Part shown: one piece after another, positions 22,455 through 33,133 of the stretch | Numbering within the stretch: position 1 is the stretch's first letter | Layout: each line of letters starts with the position of its first letter | Assembly: GCF_004011695.2 (NCBI RefSeq) | Contig: NC_082405.1 | Span: forward strand, 1,550,001-1,614,000 | Source of the DNA: Ascochyta rabiei | Lineage: Eukaryota > Ascomycota > Dothideomycetes > Pleosporales > Didymellaceae | Reading direction: 5' to 3' | Length of the DNA: 64,000 bases | The notes under the pieces: generated by a model | The model's database searches: none | Seen by the model: only the letters and a program-made list of their open reading frames with translations | Told to the model about the DNA's origin: nothing | Program-made: the position numbers and the translations under genes

Positions 22455-22565
22455 CCGGCGAGCTGCAACCACCCCGGACCCTTGCCTTCGCAACGAGATA
22501 CCCCCTGCTTTCAGATGCACGTCAGCATATCAATATAGCCTTTACTCCATTTCATTCGGCACTAT

Positions 22566-23420
22566 CTACAAGGACGACCCGCCATCGATGCTGATGTTCT
22601 GTCCAGTAATACTCCTGCTCAGCGCCAACACTCGCACCTGGTCCGCGCAGTCCTCGACCGTGGCTAGCCTCTTCAACTTCGTGTTGTTGATGGCCGCGTT
22701 CCTCTTCGTCTCGGGGAACTTCAGCCCCCACTCAGTGAGCAACATACCAGGCGATATCGAGTTGCACCTGATCTTCGGCGCTAGAATGACGGCAAGACTC
22801 TTCATCAGATGGATCTGCGCCGCCTTGGTCACTGCATACGGCACACTTGACCCACTCGGCTTTACACCTGCAACAGACGCGGTGGAGATGAAGGTGCCTT
22901 CTGTCTCGGCCAGAGCGTTCTTGGCCGCGTAGGCGAGCCACAGATGCGTCTTCACGTTCATGACGAAGCACTTGTCCCAGTCTTCCTCATTGACCTGCTG
23001 CTCGATGTCGGTAAAGGTGGTCATGCGTGTCCAGCCCGCGTTCGACACCACAACATCGAGACGTCCAAACTTGTCCAGGGCCTCCTTGACAAGATTCTCC
23101 ACAGACGGTTTCGAGGACATGTCGGCCTGGATGAGGTGGAAGCGTGGTTCGCTCGAAGAGGCTGTGCTCGGGATGGCATTGAGCTCTTTTAGGAGGGATT
23201 GCGCGCGTTCCGAGTTTGACGAGTAGTTGATTACCTGCCATTGATCAGCAACACTCTATACCTTTTATCACATGCATGCATGCTTGCAAGCTTTCTTCTC
23301 AGTGCCTGGGTGACGGCGGGAACTACTCACGACTCGAAAATCCGGCGCAAACACGCGCGCAATCTGCGCACCCAGACCGGCTGAGCTGGCCGTGATGAGC
23401 GCTACCTTTGTGGCCGACAT
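22566..23420 (-). CDS. Short-chain dehydrogenase/reductase (SDR)
   Basis: Exons 23420..23331 and 23234..22566 give 252 aa, the classical SDR size. The cofactor loop reads ITASSAGLGAQIARVFA, in which the first Gly of TGxxxGxG is Ser or Ala, a tolerated variant. RVVNYSSNSERAQ-like sequence across the intron (VINYSSNSERA) follows the second strand and suggests NADP(H) preference; that is inference. Next are VVVSNAGWTRM (NAG motif), the catalytic Ser in ISTASVAG, the YAVTKAA Tyr-x3-Lys pair and CNSISPGMLLTEWG. The C-terminus ITGQNISIDGGSSL is standard. The substrate cannot be told. It ends 111 bp from SPC34, tail to tail. Confidence 0.92.
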
Positions 23421-24589
23421 GTTTCTCTCGAATGATGTGTGTTTTTTGGCTGTCAATCTAACGAAACAAGTCTGAGGAAGTCGGGCAATCTGTAATTCAA
23501 GAAAAGATAGGACACTGCTGTGGTTATTGCATCCAAGCAAAGTGAAGCAAAGCAAAGTAAAGCAGTGTGCTCTACTTACTGCACTGCACTGCACTGCATT
23601 CCACGTCAGTGGGTAGCTTCATTACCCGCGCTAGGTGAGGGCGCGGGGTAGCGCAGTCAGCGTTTCCGTTTCCGCTTCCGCTTCCGCAGTCGGAAAAGCG
23701 CGGAATCTTTTCCGTTTTGCCGTCTTTGACTGCACTGCGTCGCTCTTTGATTGTATTGTACTCTGCTGTATTGTTGAGAGGGACACCGAAGATGGAAACC
23801 CGAGTTCGGAATGGCATGGCTAGGCGGTTCCGAATGCACTTCGTCTGTGTAGTCTTGGGAGCGGGGGTTTGAGTTGTGCATTCCTTGTTGGAGAGGATTT
23901 TGGGGTGGCGGGCCTTTGATCCTGACTTGTATAATATATGTCCGACAGTATTCTGGAAAGAACTTGTTTGTTTGAGAAGATCAGTCGTTCTTGGAATGCT
24001 TCTACGGAGGCTATTGAGTGCCTATTTTCTCGGCGTCCAGAGGCAATCCCGTCATAATCAAGACCAATGGTAGTGCATAAAACACTTGCATGAGATGGTT
24101 TGCAAGGTCGGCGATAATGTGGACAGCTTACATGCCCACAATGGATAACCTTGCGGAGAGGTAGTCTTGGCCTCTCCTCTGTATCTTCGTACCCAGCAAC
24201 AAGCGAGTACGGCAGTGAGAGACTAGTCTCAGAACGGTAAAACGTACATGTGTTCGAGACAGCTGCACCACCAATCTCCAGCTTTACGGAGGGCTGGATG
24301 TAGGGGCTGGATGATTTGGTTCGCTCACGTATGCACGGACGCTTTCGTACAATACATGCGGTTTAAGCATGGAATGTGCGCGTTTGAAGGCTGTGTAGGA
24401 TGCAGGCTGCTCGGCAGGATAGTGAGGTTGTTGATATGAGTGCAGAGGGAGACAATCATTCTCTGAACTGCTCAGTTAAACAACAAGACATATTCAACCA
24501 CTGCACTTTGTTTGCGTTCTGCACTGCTCAAGACAACCCTCCGCTCAACTCAAACACACACCTCCCCGTCAACGCTCCAACCACGCACC
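23421..24589. other. Intergenic stretch with short microsatellites
   Basis: Upstream DNA of the SDR gene (-) and the MARVEL-like gene (+). It holds a short (ACTGC)n run near 23578-23596 and four TTTCCG/CTTCCG hexamers at 23663-23686. No gene is supported. Confidence 0.5.
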
Positions 24590-25109
24590 ATGGAGGTCTT
24601 CAGCTCCTTCTACGCCTTCGCCGACCGCTTCAAACGGCCCATCTACATTGCCCAAGCCGTGCTCGTGCTCGGCGCTTTCATCACAGGATGCACGCTCGTG
24701 GCCAATACATCCATGCCGCGCTCGCCCTTTACGACACTGGTGCTCGTCTACGCCATCAAGTCCGCCTTGTTCCTTCTCTACCAGTACCTCAGCACGCACA
24801 TGGCCCGATTCAGACGGTTTGCGAGCCTGAAGGCGAACTACATCCTGTATCAGCTGGATTGCTTGCTCTGGTTCACCGCGTTTTTCATCTCGTGTATGGG
24901 CGGTGGACGCTGTGGGGGCAGTAGTTGTACGCTGATCGCGGTTGCGACTACGATTGCGCTGCTGTTGTGGTGAGTTAGATTAACTCCACGCCGGCTTGAA
25001 AGGTGGTGTGCTAACAAGAGATAGTGGGACGTATTTGTTCACTGCGATTGGCATCAATTGGCCAAAATGGAGGGCAAGCATGAAGCTGCCGCAGGTGGAG
25101 CAGGTTTGA
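24590..25109 (+). CDS. Four-TM MARVEL-like membrane protein
   Basis: Exons 24590..24969 and 25025..25109 give 154 aa. The start codon has an optimal context (CACCATGG). Four hydrophobic segments can be counted: IYIAQAVLVLGAFITGCTLV, FTTLVLVYAIKSALFLLYQY, YQLDCLLWFTAFFISCMGGG and CTLIAVATTIALLLW running on through the intron to CGTYLFTAIGI. The third and fourth are joined by a Cys/Gly loop (GGGRCGGSSC). Spacing and size fit the fungal MARVEL-type tetraspan family, which associates with membrane domains; no specific role is shown. The last exon codes only for the end of TM4 and a short cytosolic tail. It converges on the permease gene, with 76 bp between stops. Confidence 0.8.
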
Positions 25110-25185
25110 AGGGAGGAACTTGGCCTAGAACAACAACATATCATTCCGCCTTGTGCAAGAGTTGGGTATAGAGCAACAATGTCGA

Positions 25186-27024
25186 CTACAACGTGTAGGC
25201 AAACTCGGGATTCTCCCTGTCGGTCAAGTCAAGCCACTCCTGGTTTTCCAGCCGCACATAGCCCGGTGCTGAGCAAATCTGAGCTTTCTTCTTGTTCTGC
25301 CAGACGCAGTAGAAGTGGATGAAAGCGAGAATCCCAAGACAAACACCCCAGCAGGCAATGATTGTTACTTCGGCCGGTACGTAGCGTGGAGCATCGCTGG
25401 GACGGAACGTTTGAGGGCCTTTTGGTAGACAGGTCAGAAGTGATGGTGGAAGAAGAATGCAATGTCAACATACCGATGATGTTACCCACACAATACCCAA
25501 CCAAGTACATCGCTGCAACCGTCGTCTTCTTCGTATATCCTGCGACATTACTCGAGATGAGACTCAGCAGCGCAACGAAAGACGTCGGACTGGCCTGCGT
25601 CAAGTAGTAGCCAGCGAGACGACCAGAGTTGTTGCTAAGCGGCAGGGCGACAATCAATATCATGCCAATCATTGCTGTGCACAGCCCAATCATCGATATG
25701 AGGATGCGGTAGCCGTAGCGATCACCGGCCCAGCCGCATGCAAGCAGGAAGACGACTTCGACTGCGCCGCCGGGTGTACCGTACAGGAGGGATTGCTCGG
25801 GCGTATAGCCGAAGCCGACAATCAGCTGAGAAAAGAAATTCGATATGCCGCCTACAAAGATGCGTTAGTGAGTGTAGATAAGAGGATGTAGAGGGTAGGA
25901 GGCATACCATTCGGTATATCAGCGATCAGTGCATAGAAGAAGAAAGCCCAGCTCAAGGGGTCGAGCAGAGCTTCCTTCAGCTGATACAACTTGAAATGCT
26001 TGTTTCCGATTCCTTGTTGGTTTATCCTCACACGCTCGATAGCAAGGATTTGGTCTTCTTTGCTTAGCCAGCGGCAGTTGAGCTGGTTGTCTGGCATTAT
26101 CCAGAGGAATACAAACCCAACGCAAGTAGTCAAGAGTCCCGTAACAAGGAAAATTATCTTCCACGGTTCGATTGCAGTGCCAGTCTTGCGACAACCGACT
26201 GCAATGCCGTATGCAACGCAACCGCCAAAGATCTGCGCCCAGCCGTTGAAGCTGAACCATATGGCTGTGCGTGAGCCCTGCTCTCTCTTGGTGTACCATT
26301 GCGATGTGAATAGTGCAAAGCCTGGAGTCACTGCTGACTCGAAGACGCCGAGGAAGAAGCGGATGGCGATTGCGCCGGCGTAGTTCTCTACAGCTGCGAA
26401 GCACGATAGTACGAGTCCCTGTTCAACGTCAACTATGTACATGTTGCGGGTGAATGTTGAAAACGTCAAATACCTACCCACATGATGACATTGAAAGCGG
26501 AATACTTTCCAAGCGGAAGTCTCTGGAGCAATCGAGTGGTAGGGTATTCCCATGCAATATAGCCAAAGTAAAAGAGCGAACCCAGCCATTGGTACTCGTC
26601 GCTCTTTAGGTTGATCCCAGACGCAAGCTTATTGTCTGACGGAGGCAGCCTAAGACCCATGACACTCGCATAACTCAAGGTAGTCTTATCGAGATAATTC
26701 AGTCCATAGATGATACACATGATCTAAACTCATTAGTATCGAGAAAATGGATGGGTGGGCACGGCCTATACTGACAGGCATAAGGTGCCAATCAATCTTC
26801 CTCAACAGCGCCTTGTTTTTCTCTGGGGTTAACTCAAAGACCTGTCCATCCATACCCTCGAAGGCCTTCATCGCTGCGTCGGCATCGTGCGAATGTTTGA
26901 TGATCTTCTCGTCCAGCTTCTTCACTATCCCCGGCGAAATTGATCCACTTTCGGTGGCTGCCACCTCCTCCTCACCTTCCTTCGGCGGACGCGATGATTC
27001 TGTTGCGGTCCCCATTTTTTCCAT
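25186..27024 (-). CDS. MFS permease of the Dal5/allantoate (anion:cation symporter) family
   Basis: Exons 27024..26776, 26723..26478, 26418..25908, 25851..25474 and 25418..25186 give 538 aa, all in frame. A charged cytosolic N-terminus of about 80 residues ends RKIDWHLMP, then TM1 starts IMCIIYGLNYLDKTTLSYAS, typical of this family (NYLDK). Others are YFGYIAWEYPTTRLLQRLPL, RFFLGVFESAVTPGF in the signature loop, WFSFNGWAQIFGG, then the central loop with LNCRWLSKEDQILAIERVR and six more TMs including GYYLTQASPTSFVALLSLI. Family members import allantoate, ureidosuccinate, nicotinate, pantothenate or small peptides with protons. The substrate is open; a nitrogen or vitamin source is likely. A second Met at 27015 could also start. 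Confidence 0.93.
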
Positions 27025-27640
27025 ACTGAGTAGTGGCCCAGCAGTTCGTTGTGACCAGGGATGGGGTGAGGCTTGAGGTGGATGTAGGACAAGCAACCGC
27101 AAGAACGTTGCCCAGCAGCAAAAAGCTTATATAGTGGTTGAAGGCGTTAAGGTCCGGCACGATAACCAGAAGATAATGCTTTTAGATGCCGAATAGTGCT
27201 TCTCATTAGGCGCCGTCAACGTTTTATGATAAGAGATCTGGTATCGCTTGACGCTATCTGCATTTTGCCGTTGCCATGATGTGGGGTGTGACTGATTTGG
27301 TGCTATGGCGGACGATCCGCGGCGCTTTCAACCATAAGTAGGTCAGAAGTGCATCGATATGCAGACAAAATGCCAGATCAGGAAGCTAATGGATTGTGGT
27401 GTAACAGCCCGAGGTTCGGCATGATGTGTTGAGGTGTGGAGACTCCGAATACGTCAAATGATGATTCGTAGAAAGGAGAGACGCTCCATGAGTCAATGAG
27501 ATGTATTACTGAAATCAGGCTGTATCACTGCGGTGCGGACTGCTGTCGACATTGGTGCGTGTGAGTGTGAATGTGAGCGAGGATCATAATGAGTGAGCGA
27601 TGTCAGCGGCACATGTCGGCCGGTCAAACCCCCTCAACAA
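27025..27640. other. Upstream region of the permease gene
   Basis: Non-coding DNA behind the permease start. I see no gene, and no repeat stands out. Confidence 0.4.
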
Positions 27641-28580
27641 GCATAGCCTAGCGCAAGCTCCACAACTAAGCATAAACTTAAAGTTGATCTTAGGCCAATT
27701 TGGAAGGGTCTGACAATAAGTTGCAGTTATGTGTTTCTTACAAGTAGTAGATAGAGTAAAGCTGGAGTAATCGGAACTCTCGTATTAAAAACACGAGAAA
27801 ATCTCGAGCACAAACGTGCACTCATTGAATTATAGGAGGCATCCAGAATAGCTTTGCAGAAGAATTACTTACATTCAAAGTATTTAGACTACTACAGGTT
27901 TTCCTAGCTGTTATAGACTATCACTGGGATACTGCTGAAGGCCTCTAGACGACGTTGTCAGAGCAAGAATTGAGAGACGCTGTGTCCAAGTCTTTCTGTT
28001 CTTTTGCTATCAGGGTCGACCTGTGCCTCATTCTCGTCGGACATCAGTAAGATCTTGATTGCAAGCAATGCATTGCCGACAAGGTCAAGGACCCGTAATA
28101 GTAGTTGCAAAATTTTCAGTCTCCCTTTCCGTCCATTAACGCCAGCTTCGAGCCAAAGAAGTTAAGGAGCTCCTCTTCACTAGAACTAATTGCGTTTCCT
28201 CTCGCGGATGTGTCCAAGATGACGTTCAAGCAGAATCTCCGATCCCTCGATGCAGATAGCTCCGCAGGGGATGTTGCAGAAGACAACGAAGAAGATGTTG
28301 AGGTGGACTCCTGGTGAAAGAGGAGGACGACGATCTGAACACAATATTTGGGAGGACAAGAGCGAAGCAAGCTGCAGAAGGTGGTGCTGGAGTAGGAAAT
28401 GCTGGCAGCACGTGGGGGAGTGTAATGCGACAGCAAGTGGTAAAAGAATCTGACGATAAATTGCAGTAAGGACCACTTCCTATAACTACTAGAGTAATGC
28501 ATGTCTGCATCTATATAATGCTCCCATGAGCGATGAACCGTATATCGCCGTGTACTCCTCAAAACTCCAGGCCTTTGTGG
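27641..28580. mobile_element. Degenerate LTR-retroelement relic (tentative)
   Basis: The sequence is AT-richer than its surroundings and all frames are interrupted. Two diverged direct copies of a segment starting TCTGACRATAARTTGCAGT occur at 27708 and 28449, 741 bp apart, each followed by a related CTACTA...GAGTAAWGC stretch. The right copy belongs to a block that starts TGTAATGCG at about 28419 directly after a purine tract (GTGGGGGAG) and contains TATATAATGC. This is the order polypurine tract, TG-start LTR, TATA box. Most internal sequence is missing or mutated, and no integrase or reverse transcriptase motif can be read. It could be a relic after repeat-induced mutation. Confidence 0.4.
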
Positions 28581-28714
28581 CTCTTGTAGTGACCGAATAG
28601 CATGGTCACAGTGGTTGAACGCCGCCCATATGCAGTTCGTAAATGCTAACGTACCCGCCCATTACACTGAAAGCGCATTTGACACGCAAGGAAATGAAAT
28701 TCGCAAGAAGGGTC

Positions 28715-30055
28715 TTAAGACCTGACGAAGACACTGTTGAGCTTGTTCAGCGCGCTGCTATCCGCCGCGGTGCTGTTCTTAGCCAGACGTTCCGGAGCAA
28801 GGTCACGGGGAAACCTCGGTGCAGTGTTTGGGCTGCGGCTGCCGGATCGAGACGAGGTCTGGTTGTCCTTGTCCGTGCCGCTCGTGTTCAGTAGCGAGGT
28901 AAGCGTTGGAAGAGGACGAGATGTAGCTGCAGTGGTAGACTCTGCACCAATATGAGAGGGTGACCTGTCGCCTTCAGGTGTTGGTGGCTTAGCGATGCCT
29001 ACAGATGCAGCCGCGCCGTTGATGGCAGGGAGTTGTGGCCCTTGTTCAGGAATGGAGGAGGCAGGGGTGGGAGGAGGAGGCGGCTGGTGTTGCGCCAACT
29101 CAGCAGATGAGGGCGCGCGCGCTGGAGGAGTGGCCATGTACTGGCCCGCTTGGGCCGCGTGCGCAGCGTAAACGGGGTGGTGAGCATACATCGGGTGGCC
29201 TGGCGGCGCGTGAAGATGGCCGATAGGCTGTGGAGGGCGATCGAGAACGTGGCCTTGTGGGTGAGGTGGCATGTGGTATCCCGGCTGTGTGTAGATAACG
29301 CCAGGGGGGTAGAAGAAGCCTGGGTGCTGCGCATAGTGGTACGGGTGGATATTTGGAGTGCCATTGGGTGGCGTTGGAGGGTACATGGGGATTGCGTACA
29401 TGGGTGCCACGGGTCCTGGCCGCGGATATGGTGAAGCCGGTCCCATGCTGTAGGCAGCTGCGGCGTGAGGAGAGCCAGGCATGGGCCCACGAGTAACAGC
29501 CGGCGCAGCCTGAGTCTCATTAACAGTCGACTCTGGGTACATATTCTTCGGGGGTCTGATGTGTCGCAGTTGCGCATCGTTGGTCGGTTGAGGGAGGTTA
29601 TTTGAGTTTGAGCGGGAGTAGTAGCTGATGAGGTGGAGATGCTGGCCACCAGAGGTTGTGATACTGAACGATTGCTTCATGAGACCGTCAGGCTTGTAGC
29701 GGTAGCCATCTGGGCCCTCGCCGTCTGAGTCGCCGGTGGCAGAACCGTCAGGAGACTTGCCACTGGCCCGCTTGACCAGTGGGGGAGTTGGTGCTGCGCC
29801 TCCTCGCTTGCCTTCCATCTCTCGGTATGTCAAGAAGCTACCAGATACTCGGCTCGCACTCCAGGACTTGCCGTCTGTCCACCTCCTCATACCCGCTTCG
29901 CGCTCATCCCATACGAACACCGAGCCTGACTTGATCTGCTGGCGCTCTTTCTCTGACAGGCGACGCTGGACGCGTGGTAATATGCCAATGCGGCAGGCTT
30001 CGAAGAGGATAATCGCGTCGTTGGGTGTACGAACGTGGCCATGATATGTCTCCAT
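28715..30055 (-). CDS. PAC2: WOPR-domain transcription regulator, Pac2 subfamily
   Basis: A single-exon ORF codes for 446 aa. The N-terminus is the first half of a WOPR DNA-binding domain: METYHGHVRTPNDAIILFEA, CRIGILPRVQRRLSEKERQQ, SGSVFVWDEREAGMRRWTDG and SGSFLTYREMEGKRGG. After a Ser/Asp linker the second half follows (GYRYKPDGLMKQSFSI, then LHLISYYSRSN). Starting with GHVRTPNDAI rather than the Gti1/Sge1-type start places it with Pac2. The remaining 270 residues are disordered and Pro/His/Tyr-rich, ending with Ser-rich, potentially phosphorylated segments. Family members regulate morphogenesis, conidiation, mating or virulence. The leader carries a (CACAG)20 array on the coding strand and a possible 5'-UTR intron, so leader splicing may regulate it. 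Confidence 0.93.
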   Translation of the reverse strand: METYHGHVRTPNDAIILFEACRIGILPRVQRRLSEKERQQIKSGSVFVWDEREAGMRRWTDGKSWSASRVSGSFLTYREMEGKRGGAAPTPPLVKRASGKSPDGSATGDSDGEGPDGYRYKPDGLMKQSFSITTSGGQHLHLISYYSRSNSNNLPQPTNDAQLRHIRPPKNMYPESTVNETQAAPAVTRGPMPGSPHAAAAYSMGPASPYPRPGPVAPMYAIPMYPPTPPNGTPNIHPYHYAQHPGFFYPPGVIYTQPGYHMPPHPQGHVLDRPPQPIGHLHAPPGHPMYAHHPVYAAHAAQAGQYMATPPARAPSSAELAQHQPPPPPTPASSIPEQGPQLPAINGAAASVGIAKPPTPEGDRSPSHIGAESTTAATSRPLPTLTSLLNTSGTDKDNQTSSRSGSRSPNTAPRFPRDLAPERLAKNSTAADSSALNKLNSVFVRS

Positions 30056-30100
30056 GGCGAGGGGGTGTTGTGGTGTGTTGTGGTGTTTTGGTGTGTTGTG

Positions 30101-30200
30101 CTGTGCTGTGCTGTGCTGTGCTGTGCTGTGCTGTGCTGTGCTGTGCTGTGCTGTGCTGTGCTGTGCTGTGCTGTGCTGTGCTGTACTGTGCTGTGCTGTG
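30101..30200. repeat. Pentanucleotide microsatellite (CTGTG)20
   Basis: There are twenty 5-bp units, uninterrupted except for one CTGTA at 30181-30185. On the coding strand of PAC2 this is (CACAG)20 starting 46 bp before the start codon. Every unit ends in CACAG, a good fungal 3' splice site. Confidence 0.97.
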
Positions 30201-30548
30201 GTGGTCTGGGTGGGAGCTGCAGTGGAAAGCCGCGTCTACGCTGTTGTGCAAGAACTAGACTTGCATTGGACGCCTACGACTTGCGTTAGTTGGAGCTGAA
30301 TATTGAGCTATTGATGCTGCGGTCCTATTTTGCAAGCGCTGCAGTGGTCAAGGAGAGAATGCAACGCTATGGTGTTGGAGTCGTCCACACACGGTAGACC
30401 AGGTTTGCTGCTGACAACGGTAGGCACCAGAAAAGACACTGGAGTGTACATGAGGCTCTTGCAGCGCGAACAGAGGTTGTACATGTATACAACGAAACGT
30501 AAAAGAATCATCGCAGAGATGCAACTGCAACGACATTAGAACAGAGGC

Positions 30549-30554
30549 ACTTAC
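30549..30554 (-). promoter_or_regulatory. Candidate 5' splice site of a PAC2 leader intron
   Basis: The minus strand reads CA|GTAAGTGCC here, a consensus fungal 5' splice donor about 500 nt before the PAC2 start codon. The nearest downstream acceptors include the CACAG array at 30101-30200. Whether the site is used is inference. Confidence 0.35.
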
Positions 30555-33113
30555 TGTGGCACCTGTAACGATGACAGGCTGGGAAGTGAGAAGCTCGCCG
30601 TGCTCTTGAAGCGGCAGTGACTGCAGTGCGGCGACGGTAGGGCTAGTGGGCGTTGCGTGGAACCCCGGTGACGTGAAACGGAGCCGTCGGTGAAATAATT
30701 TATTGACGTGACAGATAGGCACGGCAGTGGAAGCACAATGGGCGCAGGGGATGTGATAGGGTCCGGGGTGGGTGGGCAGGCGAGGATAGGGAGCGAAGAA
30801 AAGTCAAAAGGCAGCAGCAAGCGCGGCGGGCAGTCTTCATGTAGTACCTAGTCTGGCGCCTCGCAGCGCAGAGCGGAACCTACCTAGTGCCCTGGAATGC
30901 CTTCAGGCCTTTCTCGGCGCTGAGGGTCTTGATCTTGATCGACGCTCTCAGGCTTGTGGTGGCGCTAGAAAGCGAAATAAGGCCCCTCAAGCTGCCGGGA
31001 CAAGCTTTATTTGGACGGCGCTGGAACGGCTGACTTGGGGCCACTCATGCCAGCGGTGCGACCAATGAGCGCGCCTACGTACGTCGCAACGTCGCCTTGT
31101 ACACTGCCATGATCTCGCGTCACGAAGCCGTGTCCCGTGTCTTTTTCCCTCTTCTTGCTCGCAGACACGCGAACAAGCAGGCGACGGCAATCTGTTCACA
31201 TGCAGCGCACAAGGCTTGGGTCGCTGGCGCCCAGAGCCGCTGCCAAGCTTTGTGTAGCCGGACAACTCTAAATAGCGCTGCTCAACCTAAACCCAATCTC
31301 TGGTCTTTAACATCGACAAGCCTTCTGCGGCTTGGCTGGCCCACTTCGACCCCAGCTCTGACACCTTCCAAGCCTTTGCCCGAGTCCGTTCTGGTCCTTG
31401 GCTGCCGCTCGCGTGTGGACCAGCGCCGTTGGCTGCTTGAGGCAATTTGCCCAGCACTTGGCCCAAGACGCAGCGCTCTTGCCCACTCCGTGATGCTGTG
31501 CCTCTCGGCGCCTAGGGAGAGCAGAAACTTCTGGGCGCCCGCTTCCGCTGAGCTGACTGTTGTGGCTGCGGGCTGCAGTCGGTCGCAGAGCAGACGACGA
31601 TCACGCACTACTCACAAAGCTGACCAATGCCTGTTGCGCCAGCTGCCCCTCATGTCTTGACATTCCGCACAGGGTGGATAGGCAGCAAAAATGGACCCCG
31701 GCACTGCTAGGTTATCTTCATGGAAGATACCGTGCCTATCTGTCCCACCAACCAAGGCCATCGCGCCTCCGCTCCTTGGACAATCCGCTCAGCTCCACTG
31801 CAACGTAATGGACCACCTGTCATTTCTTGGCAACTCGCCTAAAGGCTCGGCCAGAAGCGCGTACACATACAATGGATTGAGCTTGGTGCCTGTAGTTCAA
31901 GCTTACTGTGTAATTACCACAAGGTTTCGATTTGGCCACGCTGACAGTGTGACAGGCTACAGGCTACAGGCTAGGTACAGGCTCGGTGGCATCCCCGCTT
32001 CTGCATGGAGCGTCTATTTCTCATCCGTCGCAACTTACTCTCTCTCTGTTGTTCGCATCCGACAGTTCCTTAAACGACAGCCGCGACGGTCCGGCGGTGA
32101 CTCTTCTGGGATCCTCCGCATGGAGTCCAGCATTGCCTGACGTTCAAGCGGCTTCGCATGAACTAGGTGCGGCAGCAGCAGACGACGAGTGTACGAGATA
32201 CGTTGAGAGCGTGCCGCCAGTTGTCATTCTAGAGCATCGTATGCTCCTTGCCGTTTGCCAAAGGCACCATGGCTAAGAGCCACTATCAGAGTCCCTTTGC
32301 AAGACGTGCTTTTCAGCTTGCCGGAGCGAGACAAAAGCCCGGGTTCTACTTCATTGGCACAGGTCACACTCATGCCTGCCAAGCCGCGAACCACTTTTCC
32401 GTTTCCATGACTGGCCAAGCTTCGCGTTCCCACGTTTAACCACGGCCCCATCATGTCAGGAGGCCGCGTAAGCGCAATTGTGATTATCCAGTGCCCTGAT
32501 CCTTGACTGCACCGCATACCGACACTTCGCAAACAACTGTTGCATCATTTGCATTGCAGATACCTGGGAGGATGTGAGCCCCATTAAACTGTGTGCGTTG
32601 GAATGCAACCCCGTGTGTTTAAATATTCACCAGCAACACTAAAAATCACCAACAAAGACACAGGATGGGCTGGTAATTGGGCCGATGTCGCTTCTGCTTG
32701 CATGGGCAGATAAGGCTGGAACAGGTTATAGTTTAAGCTTAAAAACCCCGGATTGGCCGGTAACTACTCCGATCGATACCTTAAAGTGAGCGTAAGACCG
32801 CCACCAAATTGACTGATCGGCCCACAATAACACGCTATCGTCGCTCATCCCCAGACGGATAGCGAAACCGAATTATGGACTACCGTCTTATCGCTGTTGT
32901 GCTCGTTTCGCACTCGTTGTGTCTTCTGAGTGCTCCTAGATCGATCGAATGAGGCAGGCTGAAGGCGCGGGACATACGGCCGGGAGAACAAGTTTCGGCA
33001 CAAGTCTAGAGCTGCGCCGACGGGATAACGTACCGCGTTTCAATTGTTCTGGTCCCCTTGGTAAAGCCATGTTTACTGAGTGGAAGGAGCCCAAAAGAGG
33101 GATCAAAGTAGGC

Positions 33114-33133
33114 CAAGCAAGCTAGCTTGCTTG
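33114..33133. repeat. Perfect 20-bp palindrome
   Basis: CAAGCAAGCTAGCTTGCTTG is identical to its own reverse complement. It could be a dimeric protein-binding site or chance. Confidence 0.5.

Noticed and set aside
28116..28562. Overlapping ORFs of 94-148 codons on both strands
   Set aside because: They lie in the putative retroelement relic and give different, motif-free proteins in each frame.
24590..28714. Possible secondary-metabolite or nutrient cluster (permease, SDR and regulator nearby)
   Set aside because: No polyketide synthase, non-ribosomal peptide synthetase, terpene synthase or prenyltransferase is present, and housekeeping genes separate the candidates.
31097..31660. Plus-strand ORF of 187 codons upstream of PAC2
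   Set aside because: Composition is Ser/Arg/Leu-rich without motifs, the antisense frame is equally open and no splice context or family likeness is seen.
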